The notes under the pieces: model-generated
The model's database searches: none
What the model was told of the DNA's origin: nothing
Seen by the model: the letters and a program-made list of their open reading frames with translations, nothing else
Translations under genes and position numbers: made by a program
From: DAOUBP01 sp034432655
Lineage (GTDB): Bacteria > Chloroflexota > Anaerolineae > CG2-30-64-16
Direction of reading: 5' to 3'
NCBI GenBank assembly: GCA_034432655.1
Contig: DAOUBP010000068.1
Coordinates: 1-5,923, forward strand
Length of the DNA stretch: 5,923 nucleotides
Shown: positions 1 to 5,315 of the stretch, piece after piece
Numbering within the stretch: the stretch's first letter is position 1
Layout: every line of letters starts with the position of its first letter

Positions 1-81
1 CTCGCGCAACTGGCTGTTGAACTGTTTGAGCTCGGCCGAGAAACGGCGCAGGTCTTCGGGGTTGGCGATGGCTTGGGGCAT
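1..81 (-). CDS. WXG100-like small secreted protein, N-terminal 27 codons only
   Basis: Only the beginning of this gene is in the window; it continues past position 1. The visible residues start MPQAIANPEDLRRFSAEL and continue KQFNSQLRE. They form a short N-terminal segment followed by a charged helix, which resembles from memory the first helix of a subgroup of WXG100 (ESAT-6-like) proteins with the pattern IANPEDLRRFxxxLKxFN. WXG100 proteins are about 100-residue helical hairpins exported by type VII (ESX-like) systems. The WXG turn itself lies outside the window, so the family call is an inference. The ATG is fixed by an excellent Shine-Dalgarno, GGAGAGGAGG, ending 5 nt upstream. The gap to the preceding glycosidase gene is 28 nt, so the two are probably cotranscribed. 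Alternatively it could be another small coiled-coil protein. Confidence 0.7.
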   Translation of the reverse strand, partial: MPQAIANPEDLRRFSAELKQFNSQLRE

Positions 82-86
82 GGCGG

Positions 87-96
87 CCTCCTCTCC
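87..96 (-). promoter_or_regulatory. Strong ribosome binding site for the WXG100-like gene
   Basis: The minus strand reads GGAGAGGAGG, ending 5 nt before the ATG at 81. It occupies most of the 28-nt gap after the glycosidase stop codon. It supports the start choice for the truncated gene and suggests high translation. Confidence 0.8.
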
Positions 97-109
97 ACAA
101 TAACGGTGG

Positions 110-1702
110 TCAAACCCGTTCTCGCTTCCGACGGTGGATGAAGACGAACGCGGCGGCTAACGGCGCTAACGCCGCACCGCTGCACAACTGCTCCAGCAGG
201 TTGTTCACCTGCTTCTCCAACTCGCGCTGGATCCATTCTACCACAAGCGCCTCTAGATCCTGCAGGCGCTGCTCGAGTTCTTGTTCGGCGGCGTTGCGCC
301 ACTGCTCGATCTGCTCTTTGATGGTTGCGCGCAGGCGATCCTCCAGGCCCCGGAGCTGTTCGGGCAGGGTGATCACCACCGCGCGGGCCGGTGTACCGAA
401 GGGTTGTCCCCGCCGGGCGATCTGAAAGTGCAACGTGGTAAAGCGCTGTTGCGGCACCGGCAGGGCGATCTGCCAGCGACCGGTCTCGCCTGGAGCGATA
501 GACTGCGACAGGGGGTAGGTGTCACCCGTCGGCTCGCCTGTTCGGTCGAGCTGGATCAGGGCAAATCCCTGGTCGGGATCCCAGACAACAGCACCGGTGT
601 TGCGCAGTTCGATGACGAGGTGGGCCGTCTCGGTGGGCTGGATGATGTCGAAGAAAAGGGGCGCGGTGGGCTGGGCGGACAGATCGGCGAGGGATATCGT
701 ATCCTCGATACCGGTACCCGGTTCGGCCAACATGACCAAATACTGCGAGAGTTGGCGGCCATCGCCGGAAGTGATAATCCGACCGCCATACCACAGTTGC
801 GACGAACTACCGCCGTCGAATTTGATGGCATCCCAGGCATCCAGCGTGTGTTTCATGAACGTGGCCAGTTCTTGCAGCTTGCCCTTTCGCCCGTCCACGA
901 CCAAAAACAGCCAGCGCCGGTCCTGTGAGAGCCCGACGGCTGTTTGCGCCGCGCCGGCATAACAAGCTCCATCGACGTTCTTGCACGTGCGAATGTCGTC
1001 GTCTTGCATCTGTCCGCCTCGCAGCAACCAGGGTCCGCCCCCGACACCGGTGTACACCCAATTGTACGGTTTGCCGCCATTGTCCTGGCCCGGCGAGAAC
1101 TGGCCGACCTCGGCTTGCAGCGGGGCATTACGACTCACTACCAGCCAGGGTCGCCGCACGGCGTTGTTGTCGGTGTCGCCGTTGGCCGGTCCATCAAGGC
1201 GGTCTCCACGCACTACGGTCAATCCTTCCGGGCCATGGCTTTGATTGCACGATGGGGTTGCAGGCGAACAAGCCCCGTAATCGCTGTTGATGACCACAGC
1301 CGTGTTGGGATGGCGTTGTTGAGCCAACTCCACAGCTCTGCTCAGTGACATCACGGGATAGGCATTCCGATTTTTAGGCTCGGCGCATCCACCACGCACC
1401 GGACCAAACTGTGGTACATTAACGTCCCGGCACTCGCCCAACTGTCCCCTGGCGTTCACCCCTTCAGTCAGGACATATTCCAGGCGCACGCCGGGACTGT
1501 GCAAGTCCACCACGACGACGTGAATGTCGCCATTGGCGAAGGTGCAATATTCCACCCCGCGGTAATGCTGGTCGGCCGGATCGCAGTCCAGGTGCCGACG
1601 CCAGGGAGGGGGATCAGAAAGTGCGTAGGCCGTTGTTATGCCGCTGTTCCAAAGGCAGATCACGATGGCTACGAGACAGAGAACACGCAGGGCACGAGAC
1701 AT
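110..1702 (-). CDS. Exported phosphodiester glycosidase (NAGPA-type) with NBR1-like Ig domain, coiled coil and C-terminal hydrophobic tail
   Basis: The 530-residue product starts with a signal peptide (about 1-27, cleavage likely after AYA). Residues about 48-328 match the phosphodiester glycosidase (NAGPA, formerly DUF2233) fold: INSDYG at 138-143, GVGGGPWLLRGG at 219-230, VGLSQDRRWLFLVVDGR at 256-272 and the hallmark DGGSSSQLW at 296-304. The family removes sugars from sugar phosphodiesters; bacterial members are thought to act on envelope or extracellular polymers, so the substrate here is unknown. Eight Cys residues (40, 53, 91, 106, 145, 152, 240, 247) suit an oxidised exported domain. 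Residues about 357-446 look like an NBR1-type Ig domain (IELRNTGAVVW, then SIAPGETGRW). A charged coiled coil follows (about 447-507), then a hydrophobic stretch and basic end (508-530, HRRKRERV) that probably anchors it. ATG has AGAGGAGA 6 nt upstream. The preceding SH3 gene ends 23 nt before. Confidence 0.9.
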   Translation of the reverse strand: MSRALRVLCLVAIVICLWNSGITTAYALSDPPPWRRHLDCDPADQHYRGVEYCTFANGDIHVVVVDLHSPGVRLEYVLTEGVNARGQLGECRDVNVPQFGPVRGGCAEPKNRNAYPVMSLSRAVELAQQRHPNTAVVINSDYGACSPATPSCNQSHGPEGLTVVRGDRLDGPANGDTDNNAVRRPWLVVSRNAPLQAEVGQFSPGQDNGGKPYNWVYTGVGGGPWLLRGGQMQDDDIRTCKNVDGACYAGAAQTAVGLSQDRRWLFLVVDGRKGKLQELATFMKHTLDAWDAIKFDGGSSSQLWYGGRIITSGDGRQLSQYLVMLAEPGTGIEDTISLADLSAQPTAPLFFDIIQPTETAHLVIELRNTGAVVWDPDQGFALIQLDRTGEPTGDTYPLSQSIAPGETGRWQIALPVPQQRFTTLHFQIARRGQPFGTPARAVVITLPEQLRGLEDRLRATIKEQIEQWRNAAEQELEQRLQDLEALVVEWIQRELEKQVNNLLEQLCSGAALAPLAAAFVFIHRRKRERV

Positions 1703-1708
1703 GGCACA

Positions 1709-1716
1709 TCTCCTCT
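1709..1716 (-). promoter_or_regulatory. Ribosome binding site for the phosphodiester glycosidase gene
   Basis: AGAGGAGA on the minus strand lies 6 nt before the ATG at 1702, within the 23-nt gap after the SH3 protein stop codon. It fixes the start used here, which also gives a complete signal peptide. Confidence 0.75.
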
Positions 1717-1725
1717 GTTAACCGA

Positions 1726-2427
1726 TCATACCCTTCGCAACAGCCTCCTAACCGTCGAGAGTCCCCATGATGCCAGGGGAAGCAGCGCTACAAGCAAAGC
1801 CAGATCGGGCGGGTTGCCCGTGAAAAGGGAGTGCGCCAGTGAGTTCCATAGGGGTTGCCAAAACTGACGTGTCAGATCCATGATGATCCAAAGGAATGCG
1901 CTGCTCAGCAGCGCTCCCAGCAGCGCCAGCAGATAGTCTGCTGTCCGGTTGAACATGCGCAGCGCAACCAGAAGCAAAACCACTGCTGTGCTCCACTGGG
2001 CCCAATCAGGTAGCCTATGCCACAGTGCTACGATCCACGCCAGCCATGATGATTCTGCCGGCGATGGAGCAGGTATGGGAGGTTCTGGGGCTGTGGGCAG
2101 AGGGCAGTCGGTGTCAGTTTGATCCTCCGTCACCCAGCCCGTGCCTCCGCTGGGATCGCCCGCCGCGCGGCGGCTGGTGTCCCACCAGACCTTGCCGTCG
2201 GCCAGGCGCGGGCCGTCAATCACGCGCACCGCCCAATCGTCTTCGGGCACGCGCGTATGGGCTCGGTAGGAAAAGCCCGGCCCCTCGCGGATGCAGGTCC
2301 CAGCGCGCAAGCCGACGATAGCGCCGATCTGCCACTGGTTCTGGGCCTGGACCGCTCCATATCCGAGAAGGCTAAGCCCGATCAAGGCCAGAAGCCATTT
2401 CATAGGACGGGGTATAAGCTGAGACAT
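1726..2427 (-). CDS. Bacterial SH3-domain protein with signal sequence and C-terminal membrane helices
   Basis: The 233-residue product has a signal peptide or N-terminal anchor (about 9-28, ending VQAQ). A bacterial SH3-like domain follows at about 33-104, with VGLRAGTCIREGPGFSYRA (38-56) as the usual 'RxGPGxxY' core, a GKVWWD strand (78-83) and GTGWV (95-99). Cys45 and Cys108 could pair outside the membrane. A Pro-rich linker (109-124) leads to about three hydrophobic helices (143-158, 165-183, 207-222) and a basic end (RRLLRRV). Bacterial SH3 domains often bind peptidoglycan or peptides, so this is probably an envelope sensor or scaffold tethered in the membrane. The specific role is not recognisable. 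The ATG is preferred over Met9 because AGGAG lies 8 nt upstream, and Met9 has no clear site. It sits between the TM2-like gene (53 nt upstream) and the glycosidase gene. Confidence 0.85.
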   Translation of the reverse strand: MSQLIPRPMKWLLALIGLSLLGYGAVQAQNQWQIGAIVGLRAGTCIREGPGFSYRAHTRVPEDDWAVRVIDGPRLADGKVWWDTSRRAAGDPSGGTGWVTEDQTDTDCPLPTAPEPPIPAPSPAESSWLAWIVALWHRLPDWAQWSTAVVLLLVALRMFNRTADYLLALLGALLSSAFLWIIMDLTRQFWQPLWNSLAHSLFTGNPPDLALLVALLPLASWGLSTVRRLLRRV

Positions 2428-2480
2428 TCGTATAGCTCCTGGGGGTCAGTTCATATCCCCCTGCCGGAAGACGGTGCTTA

Positions 2481-2825
2481 TCATCCTTCCATGCTATGCT
2501 TGAGCATCAGCCCCGAGATTACAGGTACAGCCAATAGAACGGGGATCAGGCAGAGCAGGCAAAGGATCGAGATAAGACCGGTGTCGAGAACACCTCCAAT
2601 GTCGTTGGGGTTGGCTAAAACACCCAGAAGTGGTAATGCGGAAAGACCGGCGGCCCCTACGACCACCAGAATAAGAAAAGCCCACCACCCGAATAGCCGC
2701 AACAAGCCGGCGACCGTGCGGCCGGCATACAGATAGCCGATGCCGAGGAACCCGAAGTAGCCGCCCACGATTTCGATGATCATGGCCGTGTTGGGGTCTT
2801 TGGGAGAGGAAACAGGTGACGACAT
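2481..2825 (-). CDS. Divergent TM2-domain-like small membrane protein
   Basis: The product is 114 residues counted from the ATG at 2825. After a short Ser/Pro-rich polar start, residues 16-60 hold two hydrophobic helices around FGFLGIGYLYAGRTVAGLL (24-42), a divergent version of the TM2 pattern in which the usual DRF/HRF turn is replaced by GYLYAGR. A third hydrophobic helix lies at about 82-107. TM2 proteins are small two-helix membrane proteins of mostly unknown function. The frame stays open upstream to a GTG at 2891, but the ATG at 2825 is chosen because AAGGAAGG lies 5 nt before it and family similarity starts just after it. The region the longer form would translate is a strong hairpin (2848-2882). 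The next gene, with the SH3 domain, starts 53 nt downstream. Confidence 0.75.
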   Translation of the reverse strand: MSSPVSSPKDPNTAMIIEIVGGYFGFLGIGYLYAGRTVAGLLRLFGWWAFLILVVVGAAGLSALPLLGVLANPNDIGGVLDTGLISILCLLCLIPVLLAVPVISGLMLKHSMEG

Positions 2826-2830
2826 GATTG

Positions 2831-2838
2831 CCTTCCTT
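2831..2838 (-). promoter_or_regulatory. Ribosome binding site deciding the start of the TM2-like gene
   Basis: AAGGAAGG on the minus strand lies 5 nt before the ATG at 2825. It favours this start over the in-frame GTG at 2891, which has no comparable site. Its last two G residues fall in GGCAATC (2826-2832), which is complementary to GATTGCC at 2868-2874, so the site might be masked in an alternative RNA fold. Confidence 0.65.
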
Positions 2839-2847
2839 GCCAGGTTG

Positions 2848-2882
2848 GAGGTGGCGATCGCCGGGCTGGCAATCGCCACCTC
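2848..2882 (-). promoter_or_regulatory. Stem-loop in the 5' leader of the TM2-like gene
   Basis: A perfect 11-bp inverted repeat, GAGGTGGCGAT and ATCGCCACCTC, encloses a 13-nt loop whose GCC/GGC ends can pair further after one mismatch. It ends 9 nt before the ribosome binding site of the TM2-like gene. Neither side is followed by a T-run, so a simple Rho-independent terminator is unlikely. A leader structure affecting mRNA stability or translation is more plausible. Confidence 0.6.
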
Positions 2883-2909
2883 GGCTCGCACATGAGCGAC
2901 GATTAAGCC

Positions 2910-2981
2910 CTATCCGAGCGTAGAGACCATGACAACCACCGAAAGGACGGGCTCGAGGATGGAAATGATGAACTCTTTCAT
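2910..2981 (-). CDS. Candidate 23-residue hydrophobic micropeptide
   Basis: The short frame reads MKEFIISILEPVLSVV then VMVSTLG and ends in TAG. Residues 4-22 are almost entirely hydrophobic, with Lys2, Glu3 and Glu10 as the only charges, so a single membrane helix or amphipathic peptide is likely. Sixteen of the 22 codons after the start end in G or C, as in the neighbouring genes. A modest ribosome binding site, AGGGA, lies 5 nt upstream. It occupies the otherwise empty gap between two TM2-type genes and is bracketed by two strong stem-loops. No family is recognised. It could be a leader peptide, a small subunit of the TM2 proteins, or a chance frame. The stop is in frame with the TM2-like gene downstream, so a broken longer N-terminus is another possibility. 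Confidence 0.4.
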   Translation of the reverse strand: MKEFIISILEPVLSVVVMVSTLG

Positions 2982-3008
2982 GCTAATCCCTAGAATCGCT
3001 TGGCGTGT

Positions 3009-3040
3009 GCCCAAGGTGCCAGAGGCCTGACACCTTGGGC
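3009..3040 (-). terminator. Long 14-bp hairpin after the TM2 gene, possible U-less terminator or processing site
   Basis: The inverted repeat is GCCCAAGGTGTCAG, loop GCCT, then CTGGCACCTTGGGC, giving 14 continuous pairs with a single G-U. It begins 16 nt after the TM2 stop codon and ends 27 nt before the micropeptide ATG. No T-run follows on either strand, so intrinsic termination would be of the weak type; RNase protection or partial read-through are alternatives. A competing 5-bp pairing exists between CCTTGG in its 3' arm and CCAAG at 2999-3003. Confidence 0.55.
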
Positions 3041-3056
3041 GTTCACTCAACCTCGA

Positions 3057-3263
3057 CTATTTGGCCAAGGGCTGGCCATTGGCATCCGGCAGCTTGTTGG
3101 TCGCAATCTTGATCAAGTCAATTAACCACCAGATGCCTAGACCTCCTCCTGTGATCAGCTTGAGAATTCCCTTTCCGGTATAACCCAGGTAAAACCGGTC
3201 TATACCCAGAACTCCCAAGAAGATCGAGAGAAGCAGAGCTACAGTCCAGCTTTTGCGTTCCAT
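3057..3263 (-). CDS. TM2-domain protein, 68 residues
   Basis: This is a canonical minimal TM2 protein. It has a short basic N-terminus (MERKSW), helix 1 at about 7-21, the diagnostic turn GIDRFYLGYTGKG (20-32) containing the DRF motif, helix 2 at about 33-52 with LITGGGLGIWWLIDLI, and a polar tail. TM2 proteins sit in the cytoplasmic membrane; their biochemical role in bacteria is generally unknown. The frame is open further upstream to a GTG at 3353, but the ATG at 3263 has a near-ideal GAGGAGG 5 nt before it and matches the usual family start. A leader of 174 nt separates it from the PA14 protein, and a strong hairpin follows its stop. It may work with the second TM2-like protein encoded nearby. 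Confidence 0.9.
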   Translation of the reverse strand: MERKSWTVALLLSIFLGVLGIDRFYLGYTGKGILKLITGGGLGIWWLIDLIKIATNKLPDANGQPLAK

Positions 3264-3437
3264 GTTGACCTCCTCATGAGAGTGCGAGCGGAAAACTCCG
3301 AGACTTTGGGCAGCCGTGCTTGTCTTGAAAACATAGGAAACTCTGGTACGCACAATTATGATGATATCTACTCATGGCGGTGCTCTTTCGCGCTCCATAG
3401 TTACCTCTGTTCCTTGCGAGAGTGACTTCGCCGTGTT
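3264..3437 (-). other. Long leader/intergenic region before the TM2 gene, possible internal promoter
   Basis: This 174-nt gap is the longest in the window and contains an AT-richer patch at about 3351-3370. CATAAT (3355-3360 on the minus strand) resembles a -10 box, but no convincing -35 hexamer is found 16-18 nt upstream. It also holds an 8-codon frame (3372-3398, MERERAPP) whose start region resembles that of the TM2 gene. A promoter here is a weak inference from gap length and base composition. Confidence 0.25.
3269..3275 (-). promoter_or_regulatory. Strong ribosome binding site deciding the TM2 start
   Basis: GAGGAGG on the minus strand lies 5 nt before the ATG at 3263. It rules in the 68-residue form over the 98-residue frame that opens with GTG. 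Confidence 0.8.
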
Positions 3438-5309
3438 CTACTGACACCTGACTCCCAGACTGCGCATCTGGAAGACCGCATCGCGCGTGCTGACCACGCC
3501 GTCCAGGTCCAGGTCGGCATTGGGATCGGCCTTGCCCAGCAAGCTCCGCAGCCGGTCGCGATCCGTGCTATCCACGTCGCAGTCGCGGTCCAGGTCGCCG
3601 ACCGCGGCTTGGGAACCTCCCTCTATCCGCATGGCGTAGCGCCCCTCGCTGCTGCCGTACCGTGTGGCCTCGATGCGATAGAAGCCGCTTTTTGGTAGGC
3701 GCACCTTAAGGAAGGAGTTGTAGCCGATGTTCAGACCGTCGTCGTTTTCGGCCAGGAGCCGTCCCTCAGTGGTCCACACCTTCAGGTATGTATCCAGGCT
3801 GTCATTGCCGAGGGCGAACATGCGGGCCGAGATCATCTGTCCGGCCGAGGCATTCAAGCAGTAACTGATGCTGGGGGTGGCGTTGCTTAGCCTGCCCTCC
3901 ACCCGCTGTTCCAGGGCGATGGAGTAGCCCTGACATGATGCCGAGGCGCCGGCCCGCTCCCAGCGGAACTCGATCAAAGCGCCGCCGCCGTTCTCGTAGT
4001 ATTCCACCTGCACGTCGTGGTCGCCCGCCGAGACGTTGCGGGTGACCCGGTACTCGGTGGGCGATTGATCGCGCCAGGCTTCTATAACAGGGCTCCCATC
4101 CAGCCAGACCCGGACACCGTCATCGGCGCGAGCGATGAAGGTATAGGTGCCGCTCTCGATGCGGGCGCGGCCGCTCCAGCGGGCCGAGAAGCTGTCATCA
4201 GGCACGCCGCTGCCAGGGCTGCCACCCGCCCAGTCGTGGCGGATGGGCCATCCCTCGCAGCGGACGAGGACAGGACTGCCGCTCAAGTCGCGGTTGGCGA
4301 AGTATTCGGCCCGATACTGGCCGGGGCACTGAGCCGGGCTGCTGCCAGTCTGCCGGGCATAGCACGCCTTGCGCACGCCGACGACCGGATCGCCGAAGAT
4401 GCCATTGTTGCAATCAATCCCACCCGAAATGCCGCGACGATAGTAGAACCGGCCATTGGCGCCATAGGCCACGTCGGCTGTCCCGCTGAAGGTGCAGCGT
4501 TCATTCTCCCAGGCGCAAAACCTGTAGCCGGCGGGCGGGGTGTAATCCGGCTGACCGCCCCCCACAGTGCGGATGTAGCACGCTTTGCGCACACCATAGG
4601 CCGGGTCGCCGAAGACGCCGTTGGTGCAGTCAATGCTGCCGGAGACGCGCTCGCGGTAGGCAAATGCGCCATTGGCGCCGTAGGCCACATCGGCCACGCC
4701 GCCGAAGCTACAGCGCTCGTTCTCCCAGGCGCAGAAGGTGTAGCCGGGGGGGCCTCCGCCGTTGCTGTCGTAGTACAGCTCGCGCCATTGGCTCACCACC
4801 GCCCTGGCGTAGCCTTCGCTGCCTACCCAGCGCCGCAGTTCCTGGATCAGGGCCGCCTCGTCGAAGCCTTGCCTGGCCATCATGCGGCGGATGGCCTGGT
4901 AAGCCTGGCCGTTGCCGTCGAAGGTGTAGTTGAGCGTGTCGGCCGTGGCCCGGATGCCGCACTCCCGACTCGGATATTGCTGGACCCCTGCGCTGTTGCC
5001 GGGTAGGTTCCAGCTCTGGCACTCGCCGCCGTAGCGCAAGGTGGTGGCCAGTGGGTTCCAGCACGCTACCGTGTTCTCGTACGGTTCCCAGGCCAGGAAC
5101 GCGCTAACGGCAAAGGGGATGGCGGACGCCGGCACCTCAGGATTGCGCAGCTGTCGGGCGAGATCGGCAAAGAAGGCGGGCTTGTCCACCTGATTGCCGG
5201 GAACACAGTCTGCCCTGACAGGACGGGCGCCCACTGTTGCGTCCACGAACAGCGCAACGGCCACAACAAACACAAGACATCCTGCCGTGACTAAGAGCTG
5301 TTTAGCCAT
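3438..5309 (-). CDS. Secreted multidomain protein: lysozyme-like domain, two Cys-rich FGDP repeats, PA14, PPC, dockerin-like calcium loops
   Basis: The 623-residue product has a signal peptide (about 1-33). Residues 36-180 resemble lysozyme/transglycosylase-like domains with the pattern CWNPLATT (83-90), GVQQYPSRECGI (108-119) and a Glu near 75-78 that could be catalytic; enzymatic activity is not proven. Two Cys-rich repeats follow (188-248 and 260-320). Residues about 329-453 form a PA14 domain (YRAEYFANRDLSG, IRHDW, YTFIARADDGVRVWLDG), typical of carbohydrate recognition. Residues 460-563 are a PPC domain (bacterial pre-peptidase C-terminal type; DSLDTYLKVW, NDDG, SGFYRIEA). Residues 571-617 contain two dockerin/EF-hand-like calcium loops (DLDRDCDVDSTD at 572-583; DLDLDGVVSTRD at 599-610). 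It is probably an extracellular cell-wall or glycan-binding hydrolase. The ATG is chosen over an upstream TTG (5381) because AGGGAGG lies 6 nt before it and the signal peptide starts there. Confidence 0.85.
   Translation of the reverse strand: MAKQLLVTAGCLVFVVAVALFVDATVGARPVRADCVPGNQVDKPAFFADLARQLRNPEVPASAIPFAVSAFLAWEPYENTVACWNPLATTLRYGGECQSWNLPGNSAGVQQYPSRECGIRATADTLNYTFDGNGQAYQAIRRMMARQGFDEAALIQELRRWVGSEGYARAVVSQWRELYYDSNGGGPPGYTFCAWENERCSFGGVADVAYGANGAFAYRERVSGSIDCTNGVFGDPAYGVRKACYIRTVGGGQPDYTPPAGYRFCAWENERCTFSGTADVAYGANGRFYYRRGISGGIDCNNGIFGDPVVGVRKACYARQTGSSPAQCPGQYRAEYFANRDLSGSPVLVRCEGWPIRHDWAGGSPGSGVPDDSFSARWSGRARIESGTYTFIARADDGVRVWLDGSPVIEAWRDQSPTEYRVTRNVSAGDHDVQVEYYENGGGALIEFRWERAGASASCQGYSIALEQRVEGRLSNATPSISYCLNASAGQMISARMFALGNDSLDTYLKVWTTEGRLLAENDDGLNIGYNSFLKVRLPKSGFYRIEATRYGSSEGRYAMRIEGGSQAAVGDLDRDCDVDSTDRDRLRSLLGKADPNADLDLDGVVSTRDAVFQMRSLGVRCQ
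4350..4748 (-). repeat. Tandem pair of about 61-residue Cys-rich FGDP repeats within the PA14 protein
   Basis: Residues 188-248 and 260-320 align without gaps at a 72-residue period with 44 of 61 identical. Both contain FCAWENERC, ADVAYGANG, a Cys-Xaa-Asn-Gly, FGDP and GVRKACY. Each copy has four Cys in the same places (193, 200, 228, 244; 265, 272, 300, 316), suggesting two disulfides per unit. From memory, similar single units are attached to secreted bacterial glycan-active proteins; the name of the family was not recalled. Confidence 0.85.
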
Positions 5310-5315
5310 GTCATT

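Noticed and set aside
281..928. 215-codon plus-strand frame, together with overlapping frames at 519-962 and 944-1348
   Set aside because: They lie opposite the glycosidase gene, have no ribosome binding site or recognisable domain, and conflict with a well-supported protein.
1129..1140. Exact 12-nt match to the core of the phage T7 promoter, TACGACTCACTA
   Set aside because: The match ends there: the following bases are CCAG instead of TAGGG, and it lies inside conserved coding sequence of the glycosidase. It is most likely coincidence.
2441..2461. 5-bp inverted repeat, CCCCC and GGGGG, next to the ribosome binding site of the SH3 gene
   Set aside because: The stem is only 5 bp with an 11-nt loop. 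It may slightly affect translation but is not strong enough to call a regulatory element.
2854..2861. GCGATCGC, the HIP1 octamer frequent in cyanobacteria
   Set aside because: It is a single occurrence and forms part of the hairpin stem. One copy is not evidence for a cyanobacterial source.
2826..2891. N-terminal extension of the TM2-like protein from a GTG at 2891
   Set aside because: It would translate through the strong hairpin, has no ribosome binding site, and adds residues unlike the family. The ATG at 2825 has AAGGAAGG.
4017..5006. 329-codon open frame on the plus strand
   Set aside because: It is antisense to the clear multidomain secreted protein. Its translation is low-complexity Ala/Gly/Val-rich with no motif, as expected for a shadow frame in GC-rich coding DNA.
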